DNA from: Leifsonia xyli
Lineage (GTDB): Bacteria; Actinomycetota; Actinomycetes; Actinomycetales; Microbacteriaceae
Direction: 5' to 3'
Assembly: GCA_003243275.1 (NCBI GenBank)
Contig: QFQR01000003.1
Span: 186,001-250,000, forward strand
DNA: 64,000 nt
Shown piece by piece: positions 42,363 through 50,087 of this stretch. Numbering within the stretch: position 1 is the first letter of the stretch; each line of letters begins with the position of its first letter. The position numbers and the translations under genes are program-made. The notes beneath the pieces were generated by a model, which was given only the letters and a program-made list of their open reading frames with translations, was not told where the DNA came from and ran no database searches.

Positions 42363-42507
42363 CCCGAGGCGTCACTTTGTGTCGCCTGCATGCGGCTGCT
42401 CGCGACGCAAACTGACGTCTCGCCCAAGCAGCCACCTGCTCCAGCTTCTGAGACGTCACTTTGGGTCGCCCGCGCGCGGGTTGAGGCGACACAAAGTGAC
42501 GCCTCAG
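42363..42507. repeat. Two further copies of the 41-kb palindromic repeat, right of the AbiEi-like gene
   Basis: One imperfect hairpin at 42363-42422 and one with near-perfect 23-bp arms at 42448-42470 and 42485-42507 (right arm GGCGACACAAAGTGACG, identical to the 41276-41298 arm). The space to the nucleoside hydrolase gene (42508-42557) shows only G-rich sequence. Confidence 0.85.
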
Positions 42508-42557
42508 GTCAGGGGATGCGCGGGGGAGGGTGAGGGGGTGAGGGGCAGGGGAGAGAG

Positions 42558-43505
42558 TCAGGCCTCGGGGTCGCCGATGCGCTCCAGGGCGTCGACCACG
42601 AGATCCCAGAAGCGGCGCTCGTCGAGGCCGAGCGAGACCTGGGTGGTGCAGTCGGCGGGGGCGGGGCGCCGCAGATCGGCGACCGTCATCCCGAGCGTGT
42701 GCGTGCCCGTGAGCTCCACCTCGAGCGGTGCCTTGACGACCTCCAGCACGCCCTGGTCGATCACATAGGCCACCGCGACCGGGTCGTGCACGGGCGGCGA
42801 GGTGAAGCCCTGCGATTCGAGGTAGCTCGCCCCGAAGAAGTCGAGCAGCTCGCCGACGAAGGCCGCCGGCCCGGTGCCGACCGCGGCGATCCTCTCCCGC
42901 ACCTCGGGGGTCGCGAGCGCCTGGTGGGTGACGTCGAGCCCGACCATGGTGAGCGGCCACGACTCGCTCATCACGATCTGGGCGGCCTCCGGGTCGATCA
43001 CGATGTTGAACTCGCTCGTCGCGTTCCAGTTGCCCACGTGCACCCCGCCGCCCATCAGCACGACCTCGCGCACGCGCGGCACGATGCGCGGTTCGACCCG
43101 CGCGGCGAGTGCGATGTTGGTGAGCGCGCCGGTCGGCACGAGCGTGATCTCGCCTGGCTCGGATGCCATCACGGTGTCGATGATGAGCTGCACGGCGCCG
43201 CGCGGGTCGACGTCGAAGGTCGGCTCAGGCAGCAGCGGCCCGTCGAGCCCCGAGTCGCCGTGGATGTCGGGGGCGTACTCCACACTGCGCACGAGTGGCC
43301 GCGAGGCACCGCGGGCGAAGGGCACCCCGGTGATGCCGGCGATGCGCGCGACCGAGAGGGCGTTGCGGGTGACGTGCTCGATGTCGGCGTTGCCGGCGAC
43401 GGTCGTGACGGCGGCGAGTTCGAGCTCAGGGCTGCCGTGCGCGAGCAGCATCGCGATGGCGTCGTCGTGGCCGGGGTCACAGTCGAGGATGATGCGGCGG
43501 GGCAT
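42558..43505 (-). CDS. Inosine-uridine-preferring nucleoside hydrolase
   Basis: Hydrolyses ribonucleosides to ribose and free base. The 315-aa protein carries the calcium-binding N-terminal motif LDCDPGHDDAIA, the TVAGNADIEHVTRNAL segment, the FNIVIDPEAA motif and the active-site VHDPVAVAY. The precise base preference is not readable. It is divergent from the SAHH-like gene; the 71-bp gap between them contains a palindromic operator. Confidence 0.93.
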   Translation of the reverse strand: MPRRIILDCDPGHDDAIAMLLAHGSPELELAAVTTVAGNADIEHVTRNALSVARIAGITGVPFARGASRPLVRSVEYAPDIHGDSGLDGPLLPEPTFDVDPRGAVQLIIDTVMASEPGEITLVPTGALTNIALAARVEPRIVPRVREVVLMGGGVHVGNWNATSEFNIVIDPEAAQIVMSESWPLTMVGLDVTHQALATPEVRERIAAVGTGPAAFVGELLDFFGASYLESQGFTSPPVHDPVAVAYVIDQGVLEVVKAPLEVELTGTHTLGMTVADLRRPAPADCTTQVSLGLDERRFWDLVVDALERIGDPEA

Positions 43506-43530
43506 GGGGGAATCCTAGCAGCGATCTCGT

Positions 43531-43551
43531 ATATGAAAAGCTTGTTCATAT
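43531..43551. promoter_or_regulatory. Palindromic operator between nucleoside hydrolase and SAHH-like genes
   Basis: ATATGAA-AAGCTTG-TTCATAT has perfect 7-bp arms in an AT-rich island within very GC-rich DNA, placed in the gap between two divergent genes. The IclR-type regulator two genes away is the natural candidate to bind it. Confidence 0.55.
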
Positions 43552-43576
43552 GTGCACGGCGTGCGAACATGTCGGC

Positions 43577-44815
43577 ATGACCGACACGACCTCGCGCCAG
43601 ACTGCCCCGACAGGCCAGGCCGCGCCGGCGGGCCAGGCCGCGACCGAGCTCGCCGCCCGCGGCGCCGCCCGCATCGCCTGGATCCGCTCCCGGATGCCGC
43701 TGCTCGCCGCCACGCGGGAGCACTTCGCCCGCACCCGCCCCTTCGCGGGCCACCGCATCGGCATGTCGCTGCACCTCGAGCCGAAGACCGCCGTGCTGCT
43801 CGAGACGCTCGAGTCCGGTGGCGCCGAGATCGTCGCGACCGGCAACCACGGCTCCACGCAAGACGATGTCGTGGCCCACCTGCGCGCCGCCGGCATGACG
43901 GTGCACGGTCGCCGCGACGACACCCTCGACGAGCATCATGCGAACGTCGCCGCGGTGCTCGATGCCGCGCCCGACATCCTGCTCGACAACGGCGGCGACC
44001 TCGCGGCGGGCGTGCTCGAGCGCGGCACGGCCGCGAGCATCATCGGCGGCACCGAGGAGACCACCTCGGGCGGCGACCGCCTGCGCGGCGAGCTCGCGGG
44101 CCGCATCCCGTTCCCGGTCATCGTGATCAACGACAGCCTGCTGAAGGCGCTCGGCGAGAACAAGCACGCGGTCGGGCAGTCGGTCGTGGAGAGCTTCATG
44201 CGCCTCACCAACCTCATGGTGCCCGGCCGCCGCTTCGTCGTCGTCGGCTACGGATGGTGCGGCCGCGGAGTCGCCCACTACCTGCGGCAGCTGGGCGGCA
44301 AGGTGGCGGTCGTCGAGGTCGACGAGCTGAAGGCCTTCGAGGCCGCGCTCGACGGGTTCCGGGTGGCGAGCGTGGAGGCTCTCGCCCCCTGGGGTGAGGT
44401 GTTCATCACCGCCACCGGCCGCCCCGGCATCCTCACCCAGCCCTTCTTCGATCGCGTCGCCGACGGCGCCGTGCTCGCCAACTGCGGCCACTTCCCGTGG
44501 GAGATCGACGTGCCGGCGCTCATGGCGGGCGCGAGCGCCGTCACGCGTCTCGACGAGGCGATCGAGCGGGTCGAGCTGCCCGACGGCCGCCACGTGATCC
44601 TGCTCGCCGGCGGACGGATGATGAACCTCGCCGGCCGCGAACCGAAGGGCAACTCCCTCGAATCGATGGACCTCGGCTTCCTCCTTCAGTGCCTCTCGCT
44701 CGAGCGGGTGGCGACGGCGGCGGGCTCGCTCACCCCCGGCGCGCAGCCGGTGCCCGACGACATCGACCGCGAGATCGCATGCCGGATGCTCGCGGCGATG
44801 GGCGCGGATCGGTAG
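43577..44815 (+). CDS. S-adenosylhomocysteinase-like protein, divergent
   Basis: A 412-aa NAD-dependent SAHH relative. Conserved: HLEPKTAVL (His of the HMTxQTAVL motif), ILLDNGGD, GGTEETTSG and the Rossmann motif GYGWCGRGVA, plus NCGHFPWEIDV. Divergent: the canonical NDSVTKSKFDNxYGCRES region reads NDSLLKALGEN...HAVGQS, losing the Asp and Cys that contact substrate, and the C-terminal Lys-Tyr NAD tail of classical SAHH is missing. It may process a nucleoside-homocysteine or related adenosine compound. ATG 43577 is preferred because ATG 43550 lies within the operator. It is followed 4 nt later by the IclR gene. Confidence 0.78.
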   Translation: MTDTTSRQTAPTGQAAPAGQAATELAARGAARIAWIRSRMPLLAATREHFARTRPFAGHRIGMSLHLEPKTAVLLETLESGGAEIVATGNHGSTQDDVVAHLRAAGMTVHGRRDDTLDEHHANVAAVLDAAPDILLDNGGDLAAGVLERGTAASIIGGTEETTSGGDRLRGELAGRIPFPVIVINDSLLKALGENKHAVGQSVVESFMRLTNLMVPGRRFVVVGYGWCGRGVAHYLRQLGGKVAVVEVDELKAFEAALDGFRVASVEALAPWGEVFITATGRPGILTQPFFDRVADGAVLANCGHFPWEIDVPALMAGASAVTRLDEAIERVELPDGRHVILLAGGRMMNLAGREPKGNSLESMDLGFLLQCLSLERVATAAGSLTPGAQPVPDDIDREIACRMLAAMGADR

Positions 44816-44819
44816 CCGG

Positions 44820-45554
44820 ATGGCGGCCACCCAGCCCGACTATTCCGCTCCCGCCGTCGACAAGGCGCTCGACATCCTCGAGGTGCTCGCCGACCGCGAG
44901 GCCGGGATGACGCAGACCGAGCTCGCCGAGGCGACCGGTCGCAGCGCCTCGCAGGTGTTCCGGGTGCTCCTCGCGCTCGAGGGCCGGGGTTGGATCATCC
45001 GCGACCGCACCGGCCTCTACTCCTTCTCGATGGCGGCGTTCGATCTCGCCCATCGGCATCCGCCGTTGCGCGGACTGCTCGTCGCCGCGACCCCGATCAT
45101 GCGCGAGCTCGCGACCGCCGTGCGGCAGTCGTGCAACCTGGCGGTGCTCGACGCGGGCGCCGTGCGGGTGGTCGCGCAGGTGGAGAGTCCCGCCGACTTC
45201 GGCTACCGGGTGCGGGTCGGGGCGAGCTTCCCGCTCGCGAGCGCGACCGGCACGGTGCTGGTCGCGGGCGCGGAGCCGGGCCTGCGCGAGGCGCTCCGCG
45301 CATCCGTCGACCCCGCCGAGCTCGCCCGCATCGCCCCCGACGGCTCGCTGCGCCGCGACGACCCGCGTGAGCCGGGCATCGCCGACCTGGTGGCGACGGT
45401 GTGGGATGCCGCTGGCCACGCCCGCGCCGCGCTCACCGTCCCCTATGTCACCACGAGCTTCAGCGAGGAGGACGCCGACCGGGTGCGGGATGCGGCGGTG
45501 CGCGCCGCCGCCGCGATCGCGGAGCGTCTCGCGGGGGCGCAGCCCTCCGTCTGA
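44820..45554 (+). CDS. IclR-family transcriptional regulator
   Basis: A 244-aa protein: winged helix-turn-helix in residues about 14-75 (AVDKALDILEVL, MTQTELAEATGRSASQVFRVLLAL, then a wing) and an IclR effector domain with MRELATAVRQSCNLAVL and PLASATGTVLVA. IclR proteins bind small metabolites and repress or activate catabolic genes. Its position between the SAHH-like gene and adenosine deaminase suggests control of this nucleoside group, probably through the palindrome at 43531. Confidence 0.92.
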   Translation: MAATQPDYSAPAVDKALDILEVLADREAGMTQTELAEATGRSASQVFRVLLALEGRGWIIRDRTGLYSFSMAAFDLAHRHPPLRGLLVAATPIMRELATAVRQSCNLAVLDAGAVRVVAQVESPADFGYRVRVGASFPLASATGTVLVAGAEPGLREALRASVDPAELARIAPDGSLRRDDPREPGIADLVATVWDAAGHARAALTVPYVTTSFSEEDADRVRDAAVRAAAAIAERLAGAQPSV

Positions 45555-45615
45555 ACGCCCCTCCTGCGCCCGCGACCATTCGGCATCACCACAGGATCGG
45601 CGACCCGTGCGCGAC

Positions 45616-45621
45616 TACGCT
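45616..45621 (+). promoter_or_regulatory. -10 box for leaderless add transcript
   Basis: TACGCT ends 6 nt before the ATG at 45628, the same spacing as upstream of the genes at 10546 and 11582. Confidence 0.5.
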
Positions 45622-45627
45622 GGGAGC

Positions 45628-46749
45628 ATGAGCGACGCCGCCCCCGCAGACCACCACGTCGTCGATGGAATCGAGCTGCGGGCACTGCCCAAGGTGTCGC
45701 TCCACGACCATCTCGACGGCGGCCTCCGCCCCCAGACGATCATCGAGCTCGCCGAGCCGCTCGGCCTCGAACTGCCTGCCACGGATGCGCCGGCGCTCGC
45801 CGCCTGGTTCGCCGAGAAGTCCGACTCGGGCTCGCTCGTGGAGTACCTGAAGACCTTCGACCTGACGACCGCGGTGATGCAGACCCGCGAGGGGCTCAGC
45901 CGTGTCGCGCGCGAGTTCGTGGAAGACCTCGCGGCCGACGGTGTCGTCTGGGGGGAGATCCGCTGGGCACCCGAGCAGCACCTGACCCGCGGTCTGAGCC
46001 TCGACGAGGCCGTCGAGGCGGTGCAGGAGGGGCTCGACGAGGGTGTGGATCTCGTGGCGGATGCCGGAGGCAGCATCCGCGTCGGCCAGCTCGTGAGCGC
46101 CATGCGGCACCTCGACCGCGGCACCGAGATCGCCGAGCTCGCCCTGCGTCACCGCGATCGCGGCGCGGTCGGGTTCGACATCGCCGGCCCCGAGGCGGGC
46201 TTCCCCGCGAGCCGGTTCGCGGAGGCCTTCGCCCTGCTCGCGCGCGAGGGCTTCCCGGCGACCGTGCACGCGGGCGAGGCGGACGGGCTCGAGTCGATCC
46301 GTGGCGCCCTCGTCGACGGACACGCGCTGCGCCTCGGCCACGGCGTGCGCATCGCGGAGGACATCACGATCGAGTCGCAGGACGAGGAGGCCAGCTACGT
46401 GAGCCTCGGCCGTCTCGCCCAGTGGGTGAAGGACCGCGGCATCGCCCTCGAGACCAGCCCGAGCTCGAACCTGCAGACCGGGGCCATCGCGGCCTGGGGC
46501 GACGACCTCGCCGCGCACCCCTTCGACCTGCTCTACCAGCTCGGCTTCCGCGTGACCGTCAACACCGACAACCGCCTGATGAGCGCCACGAGCCTGACCC
46601 GCGAGCTCGGGCTGCTCGTCGACACCTTCGGCTACGACCTCGACGACCTGCTCACCTTCCAGCTGAACGCCGCCGAGGCGGCCTTCCTCTCGCTCGAGGA
46701 TCGCGCCGAGCTGATCGAGCTCATCGAGGACGGGTTCGGCGCCGCCTGA
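45628..46749 (+). CDS. add: Adenosine deaminase
   Basis: Converts (deoxy)adenosine to (deoxy)inosine. The 373-aa protein has the metal-binding HDHLDGG (His26, His28), VHAGEA with the third zinc His and nearby catalytic region, LGHGVRI, SPSSNLQTG, and VNTDNR with the zinc Asp. The inosine made here is a substrate for the nucleoside hydrolase and purine nucleoside phosphorylase nearby. Its stop shares a base with the PTS EIIA ATG. Confidence 0.96.
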   Translation: MSDAAPADHHVVDGIELRALPKVSLHDHLDGGLRPQTIIELAEPLGLELPATDAPALAAWFAEKSDSGSLVEYLKTFDLTTAVMQTREGLSRVAREFVEDLAADGVVWGEIRWAPEQHLTRGLSLDEAVEAVQEGLDEGVDLVADAGGSIRVGQLVSAMRHLDRGTEIAELALRHRDRGAVGFDIAGPEAGFPASRFAEAFALLAREGFPATVHAGEADGLESIRGALVDGHALRLGHGVRIAEDITIESQDEEASYVSLGRLAQWVKDRGIALETSPSSNLQTGAIAAWGDDLAAHPFDLLYQLGFRVTVNTDNRLMSATSLTRELGLLVDTFGYDLDDLLTFQLNAAEAAFLSLEDRAELIELIEDGFGAA

Positions 46750-47210
46750 TGGATCAACCCGTCGCACTTCCCGCGCTCGCCGATGAGGCCGTGGTGTTGG
46801 GTGCCCGTGCCCGCGACTGGCGCGAGGCGGTCGAGTTGGCGGGCGGCGCGCTCACCGCGAGCGGGGCGACGGATGCGGGGTACGCGGCCGACATGATCCG
46901 CATGATCGAGGCGCACGGCCCCTATGTCGTCGTCGCACCGGGGCTGGCGCTCGCCCACGCGCGGCCCGGGCCCGCGGTGCGCCGCGACGGCCTCGCCATC
47001 GTGACGCTCGCCGAGTCGGTGCCGTTCGGGCATCCCTACAACGACCCGGTGCGGGTCGTGCTGGCGCTCGCCGGCGCGTCGAGCGCTCGCCACCTGCAGC
47101 TCGTCGCCGAGATCGCGAACATCTTCAACGATTCGGATGCCGTGGAGCGTCTCGCCGCCGCCCTGTCCGTCGACGAGGTGCGCGGCATCCTCGGCGTGGT
47201 CGCCGCGTGA
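46749..47210 (+). CDS. PTS EIIA component, ascorbate/fructose-mannitol type
   Basis: A 153-aa phosphocarrier: the phosphorylated His lies in GLALAHARPGPAV, preceded by the family's MIRMIEAHGPYVVVAPG and followed by VPFGHPYNDPVRVVLALAG. It takes phosphate from HPr and hands it to EIIB. It is coupled to add (TGATG) and to EIIB (4-nt overlap). No membrane EIIC gene is in this neighbourhood, so the pair may have a regulatory role or serve a permease encoded elsewhere. Confidence 0.9.
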   Translation: MDQPVALPALADEAVVLGARARDWREAVELAGGALTASGATDAGYAADMIRMIEAHGPYVVVAPGLALAHARPGPAVRRDGLAIVTLAESVPFGHPYNDPVRVVLALAGASSARHLQLVAEIANIFNDSDAVERLAAALSVDEVRGILGVVAA

Positions 47211-47479
47211 AGATCCTGACCTTGTGCGGTGCCGGCATCGGCACGAGCGGCATCCTCAAGGTGAACGCGGAACGGGTGCTGCAGCGCATCGGGGTGGACG
47301 CTCGGGTGGTCGCGATCGACGTCTCGATGCTCGAGGCGGAGCTCGACGACGCGCAGGTGATCCTGACCGGGCCGGAGTTCGTCGACGCGATCGGCCAGAC
47401 CTTCGCCGACGTCATCATCGTGGAGAACTACTTCGATACGGCCGAGCTGCAGCGCAAGCTCGAGGACGCCTTGGGCTGA
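47207..47479 (+). CDS. PTS EIIB component, lactose/ascorbate type
   Basis: A 90-aa protein with the phospho-cysteine loop at the N-terminus, LTLCGAGIGTSGILK (Cys7), as in SgaB/UlaB. It receives phosphate from the EIIA encoded immediately upstream and would pass it to a sugar bound at EIIC. GTG start overlaps the EIIA stop. It converges on the phosphohexomutase gene. Confidence 0.9.
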   Translation: MKILTLCGAGIGTSGILKVNAERVLQRIGVDARVVAIDVSMLEAELDDAQVILTGPEFVDAIGQTFADVIIVENYFDTAELQRKLEDALG

Positions 47480-47516
47480 GCTGCACCGGGCGCTGAGCGG
47501 TCGAGGCCTCAGCCCA
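47472..47516. terminator. Terminator between convergent EIIB and phosphohexomutase genes
   Basis: A 9-bp stem TGGGCTGAG/CTCAGCCCA (47472-47480, 47508-47516) with a 27-nt loop overlaps the stop codons of both convergent genes. Confidence 0.45.
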
Positions 47517-49185
47517 GCAGTTCTCGCATCCCCGCGTCGAGGGCGGCGAGAGCGGCATCCGCGGCGGCCTGCCGCTCCGCGGGTGCGCCCGTGTCGGAGC
47601 GGGTGTCGAGGTAGCACTTGAGCTTCGGCTCGGTGCCGCTCGGCCGCACGATCACGCGGGAGCCGTCGTCGAGCCAGATGCGCAGGATGTCGCTCGGCGG
47701 GAACGGCCCGAAGCCATCCGCGAAGTCGTCGATCCGATCGACCCGGATGCCGCCGATCTCGCGTGGCGGCTCGGCGCGGAGCCGCGTCATCAGCGCCGGG
47801 ATGCGGGAGAGATCCGCGACCCGCACCGAGATCTGCCCGGATGCGAAGGCGCCGTAGCGGTCGGCGAACGCCGCGCGGTGCTCCGCGAAGCTCGTGCCCG
47901 CGGCCTTCAGCTCGGAGAACAGCGCCAGCACGGAGGCTGCGGCCGAGATGCCGTCCTTGTCGCGCACCTTCTCGGGGTCGACGAGGTAGCCGAGGGCCTC
48001 CTCGTAGCCGTAGAGCAGCTCGCCGGCGCGCGAGATCCACTTGAAGCCGGTGAGGGTCTCGACGAAGTCGAGCCCCTCCTTGCGGGCGACGACCCCGAGG
48101 GCGGGGGAGCTCACGAGCGAGCAGGCGAAGGTGCCGCGGTCGATGCCTGCCTCGGCGATCAGGCGAGCCGCTCGCCAGCCGAGCAGCCAGCCCACCTCGT
48201 TGCCGGAGAGGCGTTCCCAGCCGCCCGCGCCATCCGGGATGCCGACGGCGACGCGGTCGGCATCCGGGTCGTTGGCGATCACGAGCTCGGCGCCGTGTTC
48301 GGCCGCCGTCGCGAACGCGAGGTCCATCGCGCCCGGCTCCTCCGGGTTCGGGAAGTCGACGGTCGGGAAGGCCGCGTCGGGCTCCTCCTGCGCGGGAACC
48401 GAGATCACGCCGGGGAAGCCGGCCGTCTCGAACACCCGTCGCGCGGTCTCCCACCCGACACCGTGCATCGCCGTGTAGACGACCGTCAGCGGCTGCGGCG
48501 CGGTGACGAGTGCGGCGGTGCGGCGCACGTACTCGTCGACGAGCTCCTCACCTGCCGTCTCGTAGGCGGTGGAGCGCGGCAGCTCGGTGATCGAGCCCGC
48601 CGCGACGGCCACGATCGCGGCCTCGATCTCGGCATCCGCTGGCGGCACGATCTGCGAGCCGTGGTCGAGCCCGCCGAGGTACACCTTGTAGCCGTTGTCG
48701 GGCGCGGGGTTGTGGCTCGCGGTCACCATCACACCGGCACTCGTGGCGAGCTGCCGCACCGCGAAGGCCAGCACGGGGGTCGGCAGCAGGCGCGGCAGCA
48801 GGATGGCGCGCACCCCGGCCCCCGCCATCAGCTCCGCGGTGTCGCGCGCGAACACCTCGGAATTGTGACGGCCGTCGTAGCCGATGACGACGCTCGGATG
48901 CGGTTCCCGCGCGAGCAGGTAGCTCGCGAGCCCGGCGGCGGCCTGGCCGACGAGCACGCGGTTCATGCGCAGCGGGCCTGCCCCCAGCTCGCCGCGCAAC
49001 CCCGCGGTGCCGAAGCTGAGCCGCCCGGCGAAGCGGGATGCGAGCTCGGCCCGCGCATCCGGATCGCCCGCGTCGGTGCGCGCGAGCAGCGCCTCGAGCT
49101 GGGCTCGGGTGACCTCATCCGGGTCCTGTGCGGCCCAGGCGCGTGCCGCCTCGACGGGGTCGGGCGCGGTGGGCGCGTCCGCCAT
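47509..49185 (-). CDS. Phosphomannomutase/phosphopentomutase-type phosphohexomutase
   Basis: A 558-aa alpha-D-phosphohexomutase. The phosphoserine loop reads TASHNPAPDNG, the metal loop NDPDADRVAV, the sugar loop GYEEALGYLV (GEESG-like) and the phosphate loop RPSGTEPKLK. The long form with SFGTAGLRG near the N-terminus is typical of PGM2-like enzymes, which interconvert pentose or hexose 1- and 6(5)-phosphates. Because its ATG overlaps the stop of purine nucleoside phosphorylase, ribose-1-phosphate to ribose-5-phosphate is the most sensible reaction; mannose or glucose phosphate are alternatives. Confidence 0.9.
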   Translation of the reverse strand: MADAPTAPDPVEAARAWAAQDPDEVTRAQLEALLARTDAGDPDARAELASRFAGRLSFGTAGLRGELGAGPLRMNRVLVGQAAAGLASYLLAREPHPSVVIGYDGRHNSEVFARDTAELMAGAGVRAILLPRLLPTPVLAFAVRQLATSAGVMVTASHNPAPDNGYKVYLGGLDHGSQIVPPADAEIEAAIVAVAAGSITELPRSTAYETAGEELVDEYVRRTAALVTAPQPLTVVYTAMHGVGWETARRVFETAGFPGVISVPAQEEPDAAFPTVDFPNPEEPGAMDLAFATAAEHGAELVIANDPDADRVAVGIPDGAGGWERLSGNEVGWLLGWRAARLIAEAGIDRGTFACSLVSSPALGVVARKEGLDFVETLTGFKWISRAGELLYGYEEALGYLVDPEKVRDKDGISAAASVLALFSELKAAGTSFAEHRAAFADRYGAFASGQISVRVADLSRIPALMTRLRAEPPREIGGIRVDRIDDFADGFGPFPPSDILRIWLDDGSRVIVRPSGTEPKLKCYLDTRSDTGAPAERQAAADAALAALDAGMRELLG

Positions 49186-50012
49186 CAGATCGCCGCCACG
49201 ACGCGCGCCAGCAGGGCCGAGATCACCGGCTCGGCGGCGCGGCCGGCCTCCAGCACCTCGGCGTGGCTGAGCGGATCGGGCGAGATTCCCGCGGCGAGGT
49301 TCGTGATGAGCGAGAAGCCGAGGATCTCCATGCCCGCCTGACGCGCCGCGATCGCCTCGAGCGCCGTCGACATCCCGACGATGTGGCCGCCGATGGTCTT
49401 CGCCATCTGCACCTCGGCCGGGGTCTCGTAGTGCGGGCCGCGGAACTGGCAGTACACGCCCTCGTCGAGTTCGGGTGCCACCTCGCGGGCGATGCCGCGC
49501 AGTCGGCTCGAGTAGAGGTCGGTGAGGTCGATGAAGGTGGCGCCCTCGAGCGGCGAGGCCGCGGTGAGGTTGATGTGGTCGCTGATGAGCACGGGGGTGC
49601 CCGGCGTCCAGTGCTCCTTGATGCCGCCCGCACCGTTGGTGAGGATCATCGTGGTGGCTCCCGCGGCCGCGGCCGTGCGCACCGAGTGCACCACGCGACG
49701 CACCCCGTGTCCTTCGTAGAAGTGGGTGCGCGCGCCGATCACGAGCGCGCGCTTGCCGTTCGGCAGCAGGATGCTGCGGAGCGTGCCGACGTGGCCGCTG
49801 AGCGCCGGGGCGCTGAAGCCGTAGATCTCGGTGGCGGGCACGGTGGCCACGGTCTCGCCGAGCAGCTCGGCGGCCTTCGCCCATCCGGAACCGAGGGTGA
49901 GTGCGATGTCGTGGGTCTCGACCCCGGTGGCCTCCCGGAGCTGGTCGGCGGCGATACGGGCGACGGCGAACGGGTCAACGTCCTCGCCGTCGAGGGGATG
50001 CTGCGTCTGCAT
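49185..50012 (-). CDS. punA: Purine-nucleoside phosphorylase (trimeric type)
   Basis: Phosphorolyses inosine and guanosine to base and ribose-1-phosphate. The 275-aa protein has LTLGSGWAK at the phosphate site, GRTHFYEGH-like ARTHFYEGHGV, TNGAGGI, GPHYETPAEV and GMSTALEAI with the purine-binding region. A -10-like TAGGGT on the minus strand (50019-50024) ends 6 nt before the ATG, which fits a leaderless start. It is translationally coupled to the mutase. Confidence 0.95.
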   Translation of the reverse strand: MQTQHPLDGEDVDPFAVARIAADQLREATGVETHDIALTLGSGWAKAAELLGETVATVPATEIYGFSAPALSGHVGTLRSILLPNGKRALVIGARTHFYEGHGVRRVVHSVRTAAAAGATTMILTNGAGGIKEHWTPGTPVLISDHINLTAASPLEGATFIDLTDLYSSRLRGIAREVAPELDEGVYCQFRGPHYETPAEVQMAKTIGGHIVGMSTALEAIAARQAGMEILGFSLITNLAAGISPDPLSHAEVLEAGRAAEPVISALLARVVAAI

Positions 50013-50018
50013 CCCCTC

Positions 50019-50024
50019 ACCCTA
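50019..50024 (-). promoter_or_regulatory. -10 box for the purine-nucleoside phosphorylase gene
   Basis: On the minus strand TAGGGT is followed after 6 nt by the ATG at 50012; GAGGGG between them could also act as a ribosome-binding site. Confidence 0.4.
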
Positions 50025-50087
50025 TGCGGCGGCGTGCGTGGGCGGGAGGCGTGCCGACGAGTGCCGCGGATGCGCGACAATTGACGC

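Noticed and set aside
43550..43576. Earlier ATG at 43550 as start of the SAHH-like gene
   Set aside because: It lies inside the palindromic operator and adds nine residues unlike the family. ATG 43577 is simpler, though not proven.
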